Assembly (NCBI GenBank): GCA_963731035.1
Contig: CAVSUY010000015.1
Location: 1-64,000 of the forward strand
Reading direction: 5' to 3'
Length of the DNA stretch: 64,000 nt
DNA from: JAANXG01 sp963731035
Lineage (GTDB): Bacteria > Pseudomonadota > Gammaproteobacteria > Arenicellales > JAANXG01
In this document: piece after piece, positions 25,424-34,579 of the stretch
Layout: each line of letters begins with the position of its first letter
Position numbering within the stretch: the first letter of the stretch is position 1
Notes under the pieces: generated by a model
Seen by the model: the letters and a program-made list of their open reading frames with translations, nothing else
Told to the model about the DNA's origin: nothing
The model's database searches: none
Translations under genes and position numbers: made by a program

Positions 25424-26884
25424 ATGCCCGCGCGGACGGACGTTTTCACCAGGCTGGTCGGGGATTACATGGGCGCCCCGCCCGTTCTCGTCGGTACCGC
25501 GGACCCAGTCGGACTCTTGCTGAGCCGGATGCGCCACCAGGACGCCAGCAGCGCAGTGGTCATCGACGGAGACGGACTTCCCATCGGTATCATTACCGAG
25601 CAGGACATCTGCCGCAGGATAGCGCTTCGACTTCCCGAGGAAACCCCGGTTGGAGACGTGATGTCGCAACCGGTCTGGACCGTGCAATCCGACGACCGGC
25701 TTTTCCACGCCATCGCGCAGATGCGCCGCCACGGGCTGCGACACATGCCCGTGGTGGACAGCGCGTCGGGCGAGGTAACGGGGGCGCTGGAGATCCAGAC
25801 CGCGCTGGCCATTGCCGCCGGACCAATGGTGGAGCAGATCGAGCGGCTCACTCATTCCGGCACCATACAGGGCATGGAACAAACCAAGCGGGCCCAGGTC
25901 GAAGTAGCCCGGCAGCTGTTCGAAGACTCTACGTCGGCGCCGGACGTTCAGAAATTCATCACCGGTATCAATAACGACCTGTACCGCCGCATCACCGAGC
26001 TATGCATCGGCCACATGGCTGACTCCGGGTGGGGGCCACCGCCGGTCCGGTTCGACGTCGTCGTCATGGGCTCCGGAGGACGCGGCGAAAATTTCCTGCA
26101 TCCCGACCAGGACAACGGATTCATACTCGAGGACTATCCGGACAACGCGCACGAAGAGGTTGACGCCTGGTTCATCGAGCTGGCGGGACGCCTGACGGAG
26201 CGTCTCGATCGCATCGGCTTTCCCTACTGCCACGGCAGCGTGATGGCGACCAATCCCCTGTGGCGCAAGTCCATTTCCCAGTGGAAGACCCAGATAGAGC
26301 TGTGGATCGGCAAGGGCTCGGGCATCGTGCTGCGGCTGGCGGACATCTTTTTCGACTTCAAGAAAGTGTACGGCGACGGCTCCCTGGCGCGGGAATTGAG
26401 GACGCACGTGACGGCCACCGCCCGCAAGCCGTTCCTTCTTCGGGAAATGTTCGAGCTGGACGCCCACCACAAGGTGGCGTTGGGACCCTTCAACCGATTG
26501 CTGGTGGACCGCCTCGAAGGTCCCAACAAGGGGAAATTGAATCTCAAGCTCACCGGAACCCTGCCGCTGGTGGAGGCCGCCCGTATCGGGGCTTTGTACC
26601 ACGGTATTCCCGACACTCCGACCTTGGATCGCATTAACGCCCTGCACGCAAAGAACGTGCTGTCGGCGGATGAACGCGACTATCTCGAGGGCGCGTTCAA
26701 TCACATCACCAACCTGGTGCTCCGCCAGCAGACAAGGGACTTCCTGGCCACCGGCCAGGTGGGCAATCACGTGGCGGTCGAAGACATGACCAGACGCGAG
26801 CGCGATATGCTGGTGGACGGGTTCCGGGCGATCAGGCAATTCAGGAAACGCATGCGCACGGAGCTCACCGGCGACCTGTTCTGA
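25424..26884 (+). CDS. CBS-pair plus DUF294 nucleotidyltransferase-like protein
   Basis: A 486-residue cytoplasmic protein. Two CBS motifs occupy about residues 10-125 (SSAVVIDGDGLPIGIITEQDI; HGLRHMPVVDSASGEV) and probably bind adenine nucleotides. The DUF294 nucleotidyltransferase-like domain follows, with GSGGRGENFLHPDQDNGFI (about 205-225), and a C-terminal helical DUF294_C domain. The catalytic pattern is GlnD-like; substrates are unknown. It begins 5 bp after the receiver gene and converges with an exonuclease gene. This pair is often linked in proteobacteria. Confidence 0.87.
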   Translation: MPARTDVFTRLVGDYMGAPPVLVGTADPVGLLLSRMRHQDASSAVVIDGDGLPIGIITEQDICRRIALRLPEETPVGDVMSQPVWTVQSDDRLFHAIAQMRRHGLRHMPVVDSASGEVTGALEIQTALAIAAGPMVEQIERLTHSGTIQGMEQTKRAQVEVARQLFEDSTSAPDVQKFITGINNDLYRRITELCIGHMADSGWGPPPVRFDVVVMGSGGRGENFLHPDQDNGFILEDYPDNAHEEVDAWFIELAGRLTERLDRIGFPYCHGSVMATNPLWRKSISQWKTQIELWIGKGSGIVLRLADIFFDFKKVYGDGSLARELRTHVTATARKPFLLREMFELDAHHKVALGPFNRLLVDRLEGPNKGKLNLKLTGTLPLVEAARIGALYHGIPDTPTLDRINALHAKNVLSADERDYLEGAFNHITNLVLRQQTRDFLATGQVGNHVAVEDMTRRERDMLVDGFRAIRQFRKRMRTELTGDLF

Positions 26885-26942
26885 CCGGGAGCGCCGCGGT
26901 CGGCATGAATGCCGACACACGTTGCCGGCTGGGAGCCTGTCA

Positions 26943-27048
26943 CTAGCAGGCTGTTGAAAAACAGCCTTGTTGCGTAGCCGAGTGCGGACACGTGCCGCGC
27001 TCGGCGCGTTGAAAAAGGCCAGGAAGGCGTTTTTCAACATCCTGCTAG
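26943..27048. repeat. MITE-like repeat B, copy 1 (short)
   Basis: A 106-bp element bounded by CTAGCAGGCTGTTGAAAAAC (26943-26962) and, inverted, TTTTTCAACATCCTGCTAG (27030-27048). The centre (GTAGCCGAGTGCGGACA) is shared with copies at 46036 and 47375, but about 50 bp present in those are missing. Its right end supplies the TAG stop of the exonuclease gene (27045-27047). Confidence 0.88.
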
Positions 27049-28505
27049 AAGCGCTCCTGGAGTCTCCGAACGTGGAGCACGCGGTTGGAGGCCTCCAATG
27101 CATCACCCAGGGTTTCCAAGCCGCCGCGCCGCAGCACTGGCAGCATCTTAAGAAAGATTTCCGCCGTGGCGCGGGCGTCGCCCGGCGCGGTATGCCGTGC
27201 CTCGTCGCTGATGCTCACACCAAATCGGGCGGCGATTGCGTCCAGTGTGTGGACGTCATGTTCGGGCTGCAGGACGAATGAGAGCAGTAGCGTGTCCAGC
27301 ACGGCGTTCTCGAACACTACACCGCTGTCCGCCTCCTGCATCCTGAGAAATTTCATGTCGAACGCGGCATTGTGCGCCACCAGGACCGCGCCCTGGACAA
27401 ATGCGCTGAACGACCGGACTGCCTGTCGCACGTCCGGTGCGTCGGCAACCATATCGTCGGTGATGCCATGAAACCGGATCGATGCCAGCGGGATCGCCAT
27501 GCCGGGGTTGACCAGAGTGGTGAACTCCTCGCCGGTTGGCCTTCCGGTCACCAGGCGAACGCCGCAGATCTGGACCATGGCGTCGCCTCTGCTTGGGTTG
27601 AGCCCGGTTGTCTCTGTGTCAAACACGACGTAGTCGAGCTCCTCGAGGCGCCTGTTGCTATCGTCACGGTCGTAGCGCGACTCCAGCAGGGAAAAGTCAT
27701 AGAACTCCGGCCGGTCCGAAAGCAGCTCGACGGGTCTTTGCTGCCCTCCTCTAGCGGATGGTGATTCGTCCCCGGAAAACGACAGCACATAGCCGGAGCA
27801 CCGACCGTGAGGCTCCACCACCAAACCCATGCGGATGTCGAGCTCGCGGCCGTCCGCCGTGACGTCCTTGAACCGGCGCACCGGCGGCGGGCCACGGTCC
27901 TCCTTGTGTTCGCTCCTGAGACCGGCGTATTCCTCCGCAATGCGGCCACCCGGCACCAGGGACGTGACCGGCCGGTGCAAGCCTACGGGCCCCGCGCCTT
28001 CCAGCGATGCCGACGCCGCCTGGTTGAACAGCACGATGCGATGGCTGTCGTTGCACACGACGACACCTTCGTGAAGGTCTCTCAGAATCGCCTCGAGTCT
28101 GGACTTGCGATGCTCGATTCTCTCGGTAGCCGCACTCATGGTGCGGGCGGTCTCGAGGCGCTCCCGGGCCAGCTGCTCCGCGAGTTCCTCAATCAAGACA
28201 GGCAACTTCCCCAACAGATGCCCGTCTTCAATCTGAACCCGATGGTCGCAATCCGATCCCAGGAGGAGCGAGAGCTGCTCCTGGAGCCGGCCCAACGGCC
28301 CGAATACCCGCCGCTCGAGATTAACCGTCGCCACCCAGATCACCACCAGCATGGCTGCCAGCTCCATCGCGAGCAGGGCGACCATCTGGCCCGGCCCGAG
28401 TTCGCCGGCCGCCACCAGCCAGGCGTCCAGGGCCGTGAACAGGGCCACCAGCACGGACAACGCCAGGGCGGCAATTACTCGAGCCGTCTTGCTCATAGGA
28501 GACAT
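27045..28505 (-). CDS. Membrane-anchored PAS and DEDDh exonuclease protein
   Basis: A 486-residue protein. Two N-terminal membrane helices (about 9-30 and 40-62) precede a HAMP-like region, a PAS domain (about 135-250) and a 3'-5' exonuclease domain of the DnaQ/PolC-epsilon type (about 290-470). The exonuclease motifs are FDTETTGLNP, HNAAFDMKFL and HTAPGDARATAEIF, giving the DEDDh set. The fusion of a signalling-like membrane front with a nuclease is known beside DUF294/CBS genes; its substrate is unknown. The stop codon lies inside MITE B copy 1, so the native C-terminus may have been trimmed or replaced by a few residues. Confidence 0.87.
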   Translation of the reverse strand: MSPMSKTARVIAALALSVLVALFTALDAWLVAAGELGPGQMVALLAMELAAMLVVIWVATVNLERRVFGPLGRLQEQLSLLLGSDCDHRVQIEDGHLLGKLPVLIEELAEQLARERLETARTMSAATERIEHRKSRLEAILRDLHEGVVVCNDSHRIVLFNQAASASLEGAGPVGLHRPVTSLVPGGRIAEEYAGLRSEHKEDRGPPPVRRFKDVTADGRELDIRMGLVVEPHGRCSGYVLSFSGDESPSARGGQQRPVELLSDRPEFYDFSLLESRYDRDDSNRRLEELDYVVFDTETTGLNPSRGDAMVQICGVRLVTGRPTGEEFTTLVNPGMAIPLASIRFHGITDDMVADAPDVRQAVRSFSAFVQGAVLVAHNAAFDMKFLRMQEADSGVVFENAVLDTLLLSFVLQPEHDVHTLDAIAARFGVSISDEARHTAPGDARATAEIFLKMLPVLRRGGLETLGDALEASNRVLHVRRLQERF

Positions 28506-28590
28506 ATTCTATGTGAGGGGAAACCGCCAAAGGGCGAAGGTGGCGGTATCCAAACGCGAACAAATCCGCAAGGCGCGGGACTTCGCGCTC

Positions 28591-29193
28591 TCAGGGATTC
28601 AGGAGAATCTTCTCCCACCCCGCCGCGCCGTGCTGGTAGCAAACCCGTTCGTGCAGATGACGCCAGCCGGCGTGCCAGAATTCCACACGTTCCGGCCGCA
28701 GCCGGTAGCCGCCCCAATGCGGAGGCTTGGGGACCCGTCCGTCAATGAATTGCTCCCGGCACTTGGCCAGACGCTTGTGCAGCGTATCACGGTTGTCGAG
28801 TCGCGCCGATTGCTCCGAGGCCCAGGCGGCAAACTGATTATCCCGGGAGCGGGACGCCCACCACTTCGCCGCATCACTCTCCGGAACCTTCTCGACGGGA
28901 CCTTCCACGATGACCTGTTCGTTCAAGGTGTTCCAGTAAAAGCAAAGCGCCCCGTACGGCTGCCCCTCCAGGTGGCGTCCCTTTCTCGAGCCACTGCTGG
29001 TGAAGAAGACGAAACCGTCATTGTCGAACTGGCTAATCGTCATGGTCCGCAGCGTCGGTCGCCCGGATTCGTCCACCGTGGCAAGAGTGGCCACCGCGGG
29101 TTCAGCAAGTCCCGACTTCCTCGCCTCCGAGAACAGGTGCTCGAATTGCTTTAATGCCTCACTGAACAATGCGTTGTCGCGTTCGTCTGTCAT
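28591..29193 (-). CDS. pdxH: Pyridoxamine 5'-phosphate oxidase
   Basis: A 200-residue FMN enzyme that oxidises PNP or PMP to pyridoxal phosphate. The ATG at 29193 (MTDERDNALFSEAL) is preferred over the longer frame to 29232. FMN-site segments TMTISQFDNDGFVFFTS, SRKGRHLEGQPYGALCFYW and the C-terminal RPERVEFWHAG, with WEKILLNP at the end, are typical. It is transcribed away from hemN. PLP is needed by the aminotransferase in the lys cluster, but this is a general housekeeping gene. Confidence 0.95.
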   Translation of the reverse strand: MTDERDNALFSEALKQFEHLFSEARKSGLAEPAVATLATVDESGRPTLRTMTISQFDNDGFVFFTSSGSRKGRHLEGQPYGALCFYWNTLNEQVIVEGPVEKVPESDAAKWWASRSRDNQFAAWASEQSARLDNRDTLHKRLAKCREQFIDGRVPKPPHWGGYRLRPERVEFWHAGWRHLHERVCYQHGAAGWEKILLNP

Positions 29194-29297
29194 ACGCACT
29201 CGTGTCGTTCCGGCGCCCGGTGAAAGGTCCAACCACCATCCCGGCCCCCCCGGCAGGTCGGGACGGGGTACACTAGCAGCAAAGCCGACCCCACACC

Positions 29298-29311
29298 TTG
29301 ATTCACATCAA
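29298..29311 (+). promoter_or_regulatory. FNR/ANR box upstream of hemN
   Basis: TTGATTCACATCAA is a perfect TTGAT-N4-ATCAA palindrome, 42 bp before the hemN start used here. hemN is a classical FNR/ANR target, so anaerobic activation is expected. Confidence 0.88.
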
Positions 29312-29352
29312 ATACCGCAGCGCGTCTCCGGACGAGAATCTGCGGAAACATC

Positions 29353-30765
29353 ATGGGCGCCGGGAGGCGCGGCCAAGTGTCCGATGACCTGCGATTCGAC
29401 TGGGACCTGATCCGGCGCTACGACACCCGGGGGCCCCGGTACACCTCCTACCCCACCGCCCTGCAATTCGACGAGCGGTTCTCCGCCGACGACTACGCGG
29501 ACCAGGTGCGGCGCAGCAACTCCGCCGCCCACCCGGCACCACTGTCCGTTTACATCCACATACCGTTCTGCGAGCACCTGTGCTTCTATTGCGCCTGCAA
29601 CAAGATTGCGACGCGCAACAGGGACCGGGCCGCCGCTTACCTGGACTCCCTGCTCCGTGAAATCGATCTGAAGGCGCGCCTGTTCGAGCCGCGCCGTCGG
29701 GTCGAGCAAATTCACTTCGGGGGCGGCACCCCGACTTTCCTCACCCCCCCACAGCTCGGCTCCATCCTCGACCGGCTGAAGCAATGGTTCGACCTCAGCG
29801 GCGACGCGAGCGGCGATTACTCCATCGAGATCGATCCGAGAACCGTCGCGCCCGAGCACATGCACGACTTGCGGGAGCTCGGCTTCAACAGGGTGAGCCT
29901 GGGTGTGCAGGACTTCGACCCGGCCGTGCAGCAGGCGGTGCACCGAATCCAGTCCCCGGAGCAGACCCTGGGCATCCTGCAGGCATCCCGGGACGCCGGG
30001 GTGCGTTCAGTGAACGTCGACTTGATCTACGGCCTGCCGAAGCAGACGCCCGCCTCGATGCAGGATACGCTTTCCCACGTCCTCGAGGTCCGGCCCGACC
30101 GCATTTCGCTGTTCAACTACGCCCACATTCCCGCCCGCTTCCCCGCCCAGAGGCGGATAGCGGACGCCGACCTGCCGAACCCCGAGGGAAAGCTCGAGAT
30201 TCTCAGGTCATCGGTGGAAACGATCACCGCGGCGGGCTATCAGTACATCGGCATGGATCATTTCGCCCTGCCCGACGACGAGTTGGCCCGGGCCAGAGCG
30301 GACGGAACCCTGCACCGCAGCTTCCAGGGCTACACCACCCATTCGGCATGCGAATTGGTCGGTTTCGGCGTGTCGTCGATCGAAGGCGTGGGCCGCTGCT
30401 TCAGCCAGAATGCCCACAGGGTGGAAGACTACCGCCGCCGTGTCGAAGACGGGCGCCTGCCCGTCGCCAGGGGAACGCTACTGGACGACGATGACCTGGT
30501 GCGGGCCCACGTCATCGATCAGCTGATGTGCTTCGGGACGCTGAGCCTGCCGGACGTCGAGCAACGATTCGGCGTCGATTTTGCCGGCTACTTCGAGCCC
30601 GAGATGAACAGGCTGGGAACGTTCGTGAATGACGGCTTGCTGCGGGTGAACGACGATTCCATCAAGGTGACGGACCGCGGCCGCATGCTGGTGCGCAACA
30701 TCTGCGCCTCCTTCGACAAGTACCTCCACGAACACCAGGCGGACCGCTTCTCCAAGACCATCTAG
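29353..30765 (+). CDS. hemN: Oxygen-independent coproporphyrinogen III dehydrogenase
   Basis: A 470-residue radical SAM enzyme that decarboxylates coproporphyrinogen III without oxygen. The cluster ligands are Cys73, Cys77 and Cys80 in PFCEHLCFYCAC, with the extra Cys82 also found in E. coli HemN. GGGTPTFL (SAM/glycine motif) and the C-terminal HemN domain are present. GTG codon 9 (VSDDLRFDW) is a possible alternative start. It supplies haem for the cbb3 oxidase and the haem-PAS kinase when oxygen is low. Its TAG stop lies in the first bases of MITE A copy 2. Confidence 0.95.
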   Translation: MGAGRRGQVSDDLRFDWDLIRRYDTRGPRYTSYPTALQFDERFSADDYADQVRRSNSAAHPAPLSVYIHIPFCEHLCFYCACNKIATRNRDRAAAYLDSLLREIDLKARLFEPRRRVEQIHFGGGTPTFLTPPQLGSILDRLKQWFDLSGDASGDYSIEIDPRTVAPEHMHDLRELGFNRVSLGVQDFDPAVQQAVHRIQSPEQTLGILQASRDAGVRSVNVDLIYGLPKQTPASMQDTLSHVLEVRPDRISLFNYAHIPARFPAQRRIADADLPNPEGKLEILRSSVETITAAGYQYIGMDHFALPDDELARARADGTLHRSFQGYTTHSACELVGFGVSSIEGVGRCFSQNAHRVEDYRRRVEDGRLPVARGTLLDDDDLVRAHVIDQLMCFGTLSLPDVEQRFGVDFAGYFEPEMNRLGTFVNDGLLRVNDDSIKVTDRGRMLVRNICASFDKYLHEHQADRFSKTI

Positions 30766-30977
30766 CGTACCCCGCCAGAAATGATGCAAATGATTTCAGG
30801 CTGGGATGGCCGTGGCCCCGATCCGCAAACGGGCGCCGCCGGGAGTCTTTTTCAGTCGCTCCCCGATACTCGCTTGGTGAAAAAGACCCCGGCGGCGCCC
30901 TTTCGATGCTCTATCGAACAATTCAACCCGGATCGGCAAGCCGCCGATAAGTTACAGACTGTTTGACGGGGTACACT
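30764..30977. repeat. MITE-like repeat A, copy 2
   Basis: A 214-bp near-identical, inverted copy of 16546-16758. The ends are AGCGTACCCC (30764-30773) and GGGGTACACT (30968-30977); the internal hairpin arms are at 30831-30854 and 30878-30900. A further end motif, AGTGTACCCC, abuts directly at 30978-30987. Isolated ends of the same kind lie at 29265-29274 and 47361-47370. Confidence 0.88.
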
Positions 30978-31029
30978 AGTGTACCCCGTCACTAATCTTG
31001 ACCCGTTCAGCGACCCCGACGCCGGCCTC

Positions 31030-31569
31030 CTATTTCGTCAGGGAACGGTAGAGCCCGCCAAACTGCTCTTGCAGGGATTCTTCCATCAAGGGGTCGCGCG
31101 CGTTCGCGTACTCCGCTTCAATCTCCTCCATATCAGCATCCGTCAAGGAGGCCCCGGCGCGCTTCAGGAGACCCACCTCTTCGGCATCCATATGCGAGCG
31201 CAGTGTGTGGACGTACTCGGTGCCGCGCTTGATCACTTCGTCACGCAGAATGAACTCCCCGGATTCGGCGTCCCGGACGATCTCGAGAAAATCGATGCTA
31301 AGGCGGGCCAGGGTCTGGTGTTCCTCGCGCAGCACGTCCACCGCGCCCGCAGCCGCCGGATCGTTCCGCACGAGCCTGGTGAACATCGAATCCTCCTTCC
31401 GATGGTGAACCAGGTCGGAGTAATTGATCATGTAACGCATCGCATCCTGCAGCAGCTCGAGATTCGGCATCTCCTCGTTGCTTGCCCGCTCAATCTCCTT
31501 CTCAATCAGGTCCAGAATCTTCGACACGTTGATATGGTCCTGATGTATCTGTTCGATCAGATTCGACAT
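31030..31569 (-). CDS. Hemerythrin-domain protein
   Basis: A 179-residue all-helical protein from the ATG at 31569. It carries the hemerythrin-type ligand pattern: HQDH in helix 1 (9-12), VHHRKEDSMF (about 61-64), EEHQTLA (about 89) and HTLRSHMDAEE (about 127-133). Members bind oxygen or NO on a di-iron site or act in iron-sulfur repair (YtfE-like). It lies at the 3' end of the cco accessory string on the same strand, 67 bp after the safE-like gene, so a role in oxygen or NO handling is reasonable. Confidence 0.88.
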   Translation of the reverse strand: MSNLIEQIHQDHINVSKILDLIEKEIERASNEEMPNLELLQDAMRYMINYSDLVHHRKEDSMFTRLVRNDPAAAGAVDVLREEHQTLARLSIDFLEIVRDAESGEFILRDEVIKRGTEYVHTLRSHMDAEEVGLLKRAGASLTDADMEEIEAEYANARDPLMEESLQEQFGGLYRSLTK

Positions 31570-31636
31570 ATCGCTCACCTCGCGTTTCACCCGACCCTAT
31601 TGTCACTCAAGCCCCTCGCCGGCGCGAGCGCAGTTG

Positions 31637-32341
31637 TCAGTGCATGTGCGTCATGGATGGATCCGCCGGTCCGAGCCCGTGCCACAGCGCCGTGGCGGCG
31701 AAACCCACCAATACCAGCCCGGCAACGTAGCGCACCAGAGGCCGGCTGCGCAATGCCAGCAGCCAGGACCCGGCCATGCCCATGGTAATCAGGGCCGGAA
31801 GTGTTCCCAGCCCGAAGCCCAGCATCAGCAGCGCACCCCTGGCGGGACTGCCGCTGGCCAGCGCCCATGCCAGCGCGGTGTAGACCAGTCCGCAGGGAAG
31901 CCATCCCCAGACCAGCCCCAGCGCAAAAGCCTGCCCGGCATTGCGCGCCGGTATGAACCGCTGAGCCAATGGCTTCAGGTGCTGCCACAGGCCGCCGCCG
32001 AGCCTCTCGATACGGAGCAAGGCGCCCCCCCAACCCACCATGTACAGGGCCAGCAGCACCGCAAACAGGGCGGAAATCCCCATCGCCAGCGGGCGACCCA
32101 GCCCCGCCGGCAGCAAGGCGCCGAGGGTCTGGCTGGCAACTCCCGCGATCGCGCCGGCCGCAGCGTAGCTGGCGATGCGCCCGGCGTTGTAGGCACCGGT
32201 CCGCAGGAGCCGGGCGGACACGCCGAGCTTTTCGGAACCGATTGACAGCATGCCGGAAATCCCTCCGCACATGCCTACACAGTGTCCGGCGCCCAACAGA
32301 CCGACTATCAGCGCGGACAGGAAGGTGCCGGTATGAGACAT
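31637..32341 (-). CDS. SafE/TauE-like membrane protein of the cbb3 cluster
   Basis: A 234-residue protein with about six membrane helices. GHCVGMCGG near residue 19 is the Cys/His motif found in the DsbD/SafE-like proteins encoded next to ccoG and ccoH in many proteobacteria. These have been proposed to take part in copper or redox delivery to cbb3 oxidase; the true function is not settled. The ATG directly follows the ccoH stop with no gap. Confidence 0.85.
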   Translation of the reverse strand: MSHTGTFLSALIVGLLGAGHCVGMCGGISGMLSIGSEKLGVSARLLRTGAYNAGRIASYAAAGAIAGVASQTLGALLPAGLGRPLAMGISALFAVLLALYMVGWGGALLRIERLGGGLWQHLKPLAQRFIPARNAGQAFALGLVWGWLPCGLVYTALAWALASGSPARGALLMLGFGLGTLPALITMGMAGSWLLALRSRPLVRYVAGLVLVGFAATALWHGLGPADPSMTHMH

Positions 32342-32881
32342 TCAGGTGCCGGAAGACCCGTCTGCGGGCGCGGGTGCCCGGGCCGTGATGCTGAACCCGT
32401 CCTTGCCGGGCAGCCAGACCTCACGTATCAGCCGCCAGTCCGGCGTTTCGGCACTCACGTACCAGCGCCCGGCCCGAAGCACAGGCATCAGTGCCGAGTA
32501 CATGCCCGCGGCATCGCGCCGCAGGGAAAGGACGCGGTCCTCGTCCTCACGCGTCGCATGATAGAAGGCGAGCCTGATCTCAGCCGGAGCCCGGAACGAC
32601 GGACCCCCGGACAGGGACAAGGATACCCGGTTGCCGACGGTCTCGAACCGAACGTCGGCGGTCAGCCCCAGCTCCCGGGCACGCGCGTCGCGCTCGAGCG
32701 TCCGGTTGATCTCCAGCCCCTCCTTGTAGTAATCGTCCACGACCAGGCCGTCGCGATCGTGAAACGCCAGCGTAATCATGATCACACCCATGATCACCGA
32801 CGCCAGGGGAATACCGATCACCATCCAAACCATGGGCTCCTGGTACCAGAGCCGTTTGCCTTCGATTCCGACTTTATCCAT
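32342..32881 (-). CDS. ccoH: FixH/CcoH cbb3 assembly protein
   Basis: A 179-residue protein starting at ATG 32881 (MDKVGIEGKRLWYQEP). One membrane helix (about residues 18-40) is followed by DGLVVDDYYKEGLEINRTLERD, the hallmark of FixH-family proteins, and a periplasmic beta-rich domain. CcoH stabilises or helps assemble the cbb3 complex. It lies 159 bp downstream of ccoG with a small duplicated segment in between. Confidence 0.92.
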   Translation of the reverse strand: MDKVGIEGKRLWYQEPMVWMVIGIPLASVIMGVIMITLAFHDRDGLVVDDYYKEGLEINRTLERDARARELGLTADVRFETVGNRVSLSLSGGPSFRAPAEIRLAFYHATREDEDRVLSLRRDAAGMYSALMPVLRAGRWYVSAETPDWRLIREVWLPGKDGFSITARAPAPADGSSGT

Positions 32882-32954
32882 ACAATTCAAGCTCAACCCG
32901 GGGGTATTTGATTTCTGTTCCAGTCTTTTCCATACAATGCAAGCCTGAACCCGC
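32877..32954. repeat. Short imperfect direct repeat at the ccoG-ccoH junction
   Basis: TCCATACAATTCAAGCTCAA (from 32877) and TCCATACAATGCAAGCCTGA (from about 32930) repeat each other with three to four changes about 53 bp apart. The first copy covers the start codon of ccoH, so the second is probably a duplicated former start region. Confidence 0.6.
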
Positions 32955-33040
32955 CTCCACCAGCGACGGCGGGCCTGTGACGAAGCCGCAACTCCAACCC
33001 GTTGCGGATCTCCACCGCGGAGAAAGTTCGGTCGAGCCCG

Positions 33041-34573
33041 TCATTTGCCCGGCCCGACGAACCGCGCCTCCTTCTTGACGGTCAACGACGGATCGTCCCG
33101 TGCGGTGAGTACGAAAAACACGTCGTTGCCGGGCTTCTTGAGATCATAAGGATCAATCTGCAGCCTTACCGACGCCTCTCTCACCTCTCCCGCGGGCACT
33201 TCCAGGTTCGGATCGTCCATTTTCATGACCACGCCCGGAAGACCGGACGCCGAAAGCGTGTAGTCATGGTCCTTCCGGTCCATGTTCAGCAGCTTGAGGA
33301 CGTAGACATTCTCGACCAACCCCTCCGATGTCTGACGGTACAGGGTATTACGGTCACGTATCACGTCCAGATCCAGAGGGACCCGTGTCGCGATGCCGTA
33401 GGCCACCGCGGACAGCAAGGCCAGCAGAATCAGCCCGTATATCAACACCCGCGGTCTGAGGACCCGAGTCTTGCGGCCCTCGAGCGCATTCTCCGTGGTG
33501 TAGCGGATAAGACCCTTGGGATAACCCATCTTTTCCATCACGTCGTCGCAGGCGTCCACACAGGCCGCGCAGCCGATACACTGGTACTGAAGGCCGTCCC
33601 GGATATCGATTCCGGTGGGACAGACCTGGACGCATATCGTGCAGTCGACGCAGTCCCCCAGATTCAAGGCCTTGGGATCGGCGGACTTCTTGCGCGCCCC
33701 CCGCAGCTCGCCGCGCTGCTCATCGTAGGAGATGATCATCGTGTCCTTGTCGAACATCGCGCTCTGAAATCGCGCGTAGGGACACATGTAGATGCAGACC
33801 TGCTCCCGCAGCCATCCTGCGTTGCCGTAGGTGGCGAAGCCGTAGAACAGGATCCAGAACGTCTCCCAGGGGCCCGTCTGCAGACTGAGCACCGCAGCGC
33901 CCAATTCCCGGATCGGGGTGAAGTAGCCGACGAAGGTGTAGCCGGTCCACAACGACAACGCGATCCACACGAAGTGCTTCAGGCCCTTGATCCAGACTTT
34001 CTTAGCCGTCCAGGGTGACTTGTCCAGCTTCATCTGCCTCGAACGGTCGCCCTCGATACGGCGCTCAATCCACAGGAAGACTTCCGTCCACACTGTCTGC
34101 GGACAGGCGTAGCCGCACCATAGTCTGCCAGCCAGCGCCGTGAAGAAGAACAGCGTCAAGGCGGCGATGATCAGCAGCGACGTGAGATAGATGAAATCCT
34201 GGGGCCAGAAGGTCAGCTCGAAGAAGTGAAACTTGCGCGCCGGCAGGTCCAGCAACAGTGCCTGCTGGCCTTTCCATTGGATCCAGGGTACGAAGTAGTA
34301 GATTCCCATCAGGGCGATAACGCCCGACAGTCGCAGGGAAGCGAACAGGCCGTGGACCTGCCTCGGATAGACCTTCTGCCGCTTGGCGTAAAGGGACGGT
34401 TCCAGCCCCGCGGCCGGGGGCGCGCCACGCCCGGCCGTATTGTTCGATGCTGATGAAGCTGCTCGTGACATTCGAAATTCGCGTGGTGACAAACCGGTTG
34501 CAGCGATTGCCCGAGGCGGTCCCACCGAACCCCGGTCCGCCCTGGGGGGTTCGGCGGGATCAACGCGGGTCAT
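33041..34573 (-). CDS. ccoG: CcoG/FixG copper reductase, 4Fe-4S membrane protein
   Basis: A 510-residue protein. It has about five membrane helices, GRLWCGYACPQTVW early, and two ferredoxin-type cluster motifs: CVDCTICVQVCPTGIDIRDG and CIGCAACVDACDDVM (about residues 295-330). CcoG reduces Cu(II) to Cu(I) for the cbb3 oxidase. The C-terminal 120 residues form an Ig-like periplasmic domain. The ATG at 34573, 6 bp after ccoP, is used here; ATG 34471 (MSRAASS) would remove a 34-residue polar leader, and neither has a strong ribosome site. Confidence 0.94.
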   Translation of the reverse strand: MTRVDPAEPPRADRGSVGPPRAIAATGLSPREFRMSRAASSASNNTAGRGAPPAAGLEPSLYAKRQKVYPRQVHGLFASLRLSGVIALMGIYYFVPWIQWKGQQALLLDLPARKFHFFELTFWPQDFIYLTSLLIIAALTLFFFTALAGRLWCGYACPQTVWTEVFLWIERRIEGDRSRQMKLDKSPWTAKKVWIKGLKHFVWIALSLWTGYTFVGYFTPIRELGAAVLSLQTGPWETFWILFYGFATYGNAGWLREQVCIYMCPYARFQSAMFDKDTMIISYDEQRGELRGARKKSADPKALNLGDCVDCTICVQVCPTGIDIRDGLQYQCIGCAACVDACDDVMEKMGYPKGLIRYTTENALEGRKTRVLRPRVLIYGLILLALLSAVAYGIATRVPLDLDVIRDRNTLYRQTSEGLVENVYVLKLLNMDRKDHDYTLSASGLPGVVMKMDDPNLEVPAGEVREASVRLQIDPYDLKKPGNDVFFVLTARDDPSLTVKKEARFVGPGK

Positions 34574-34579
34574 TGCGGA

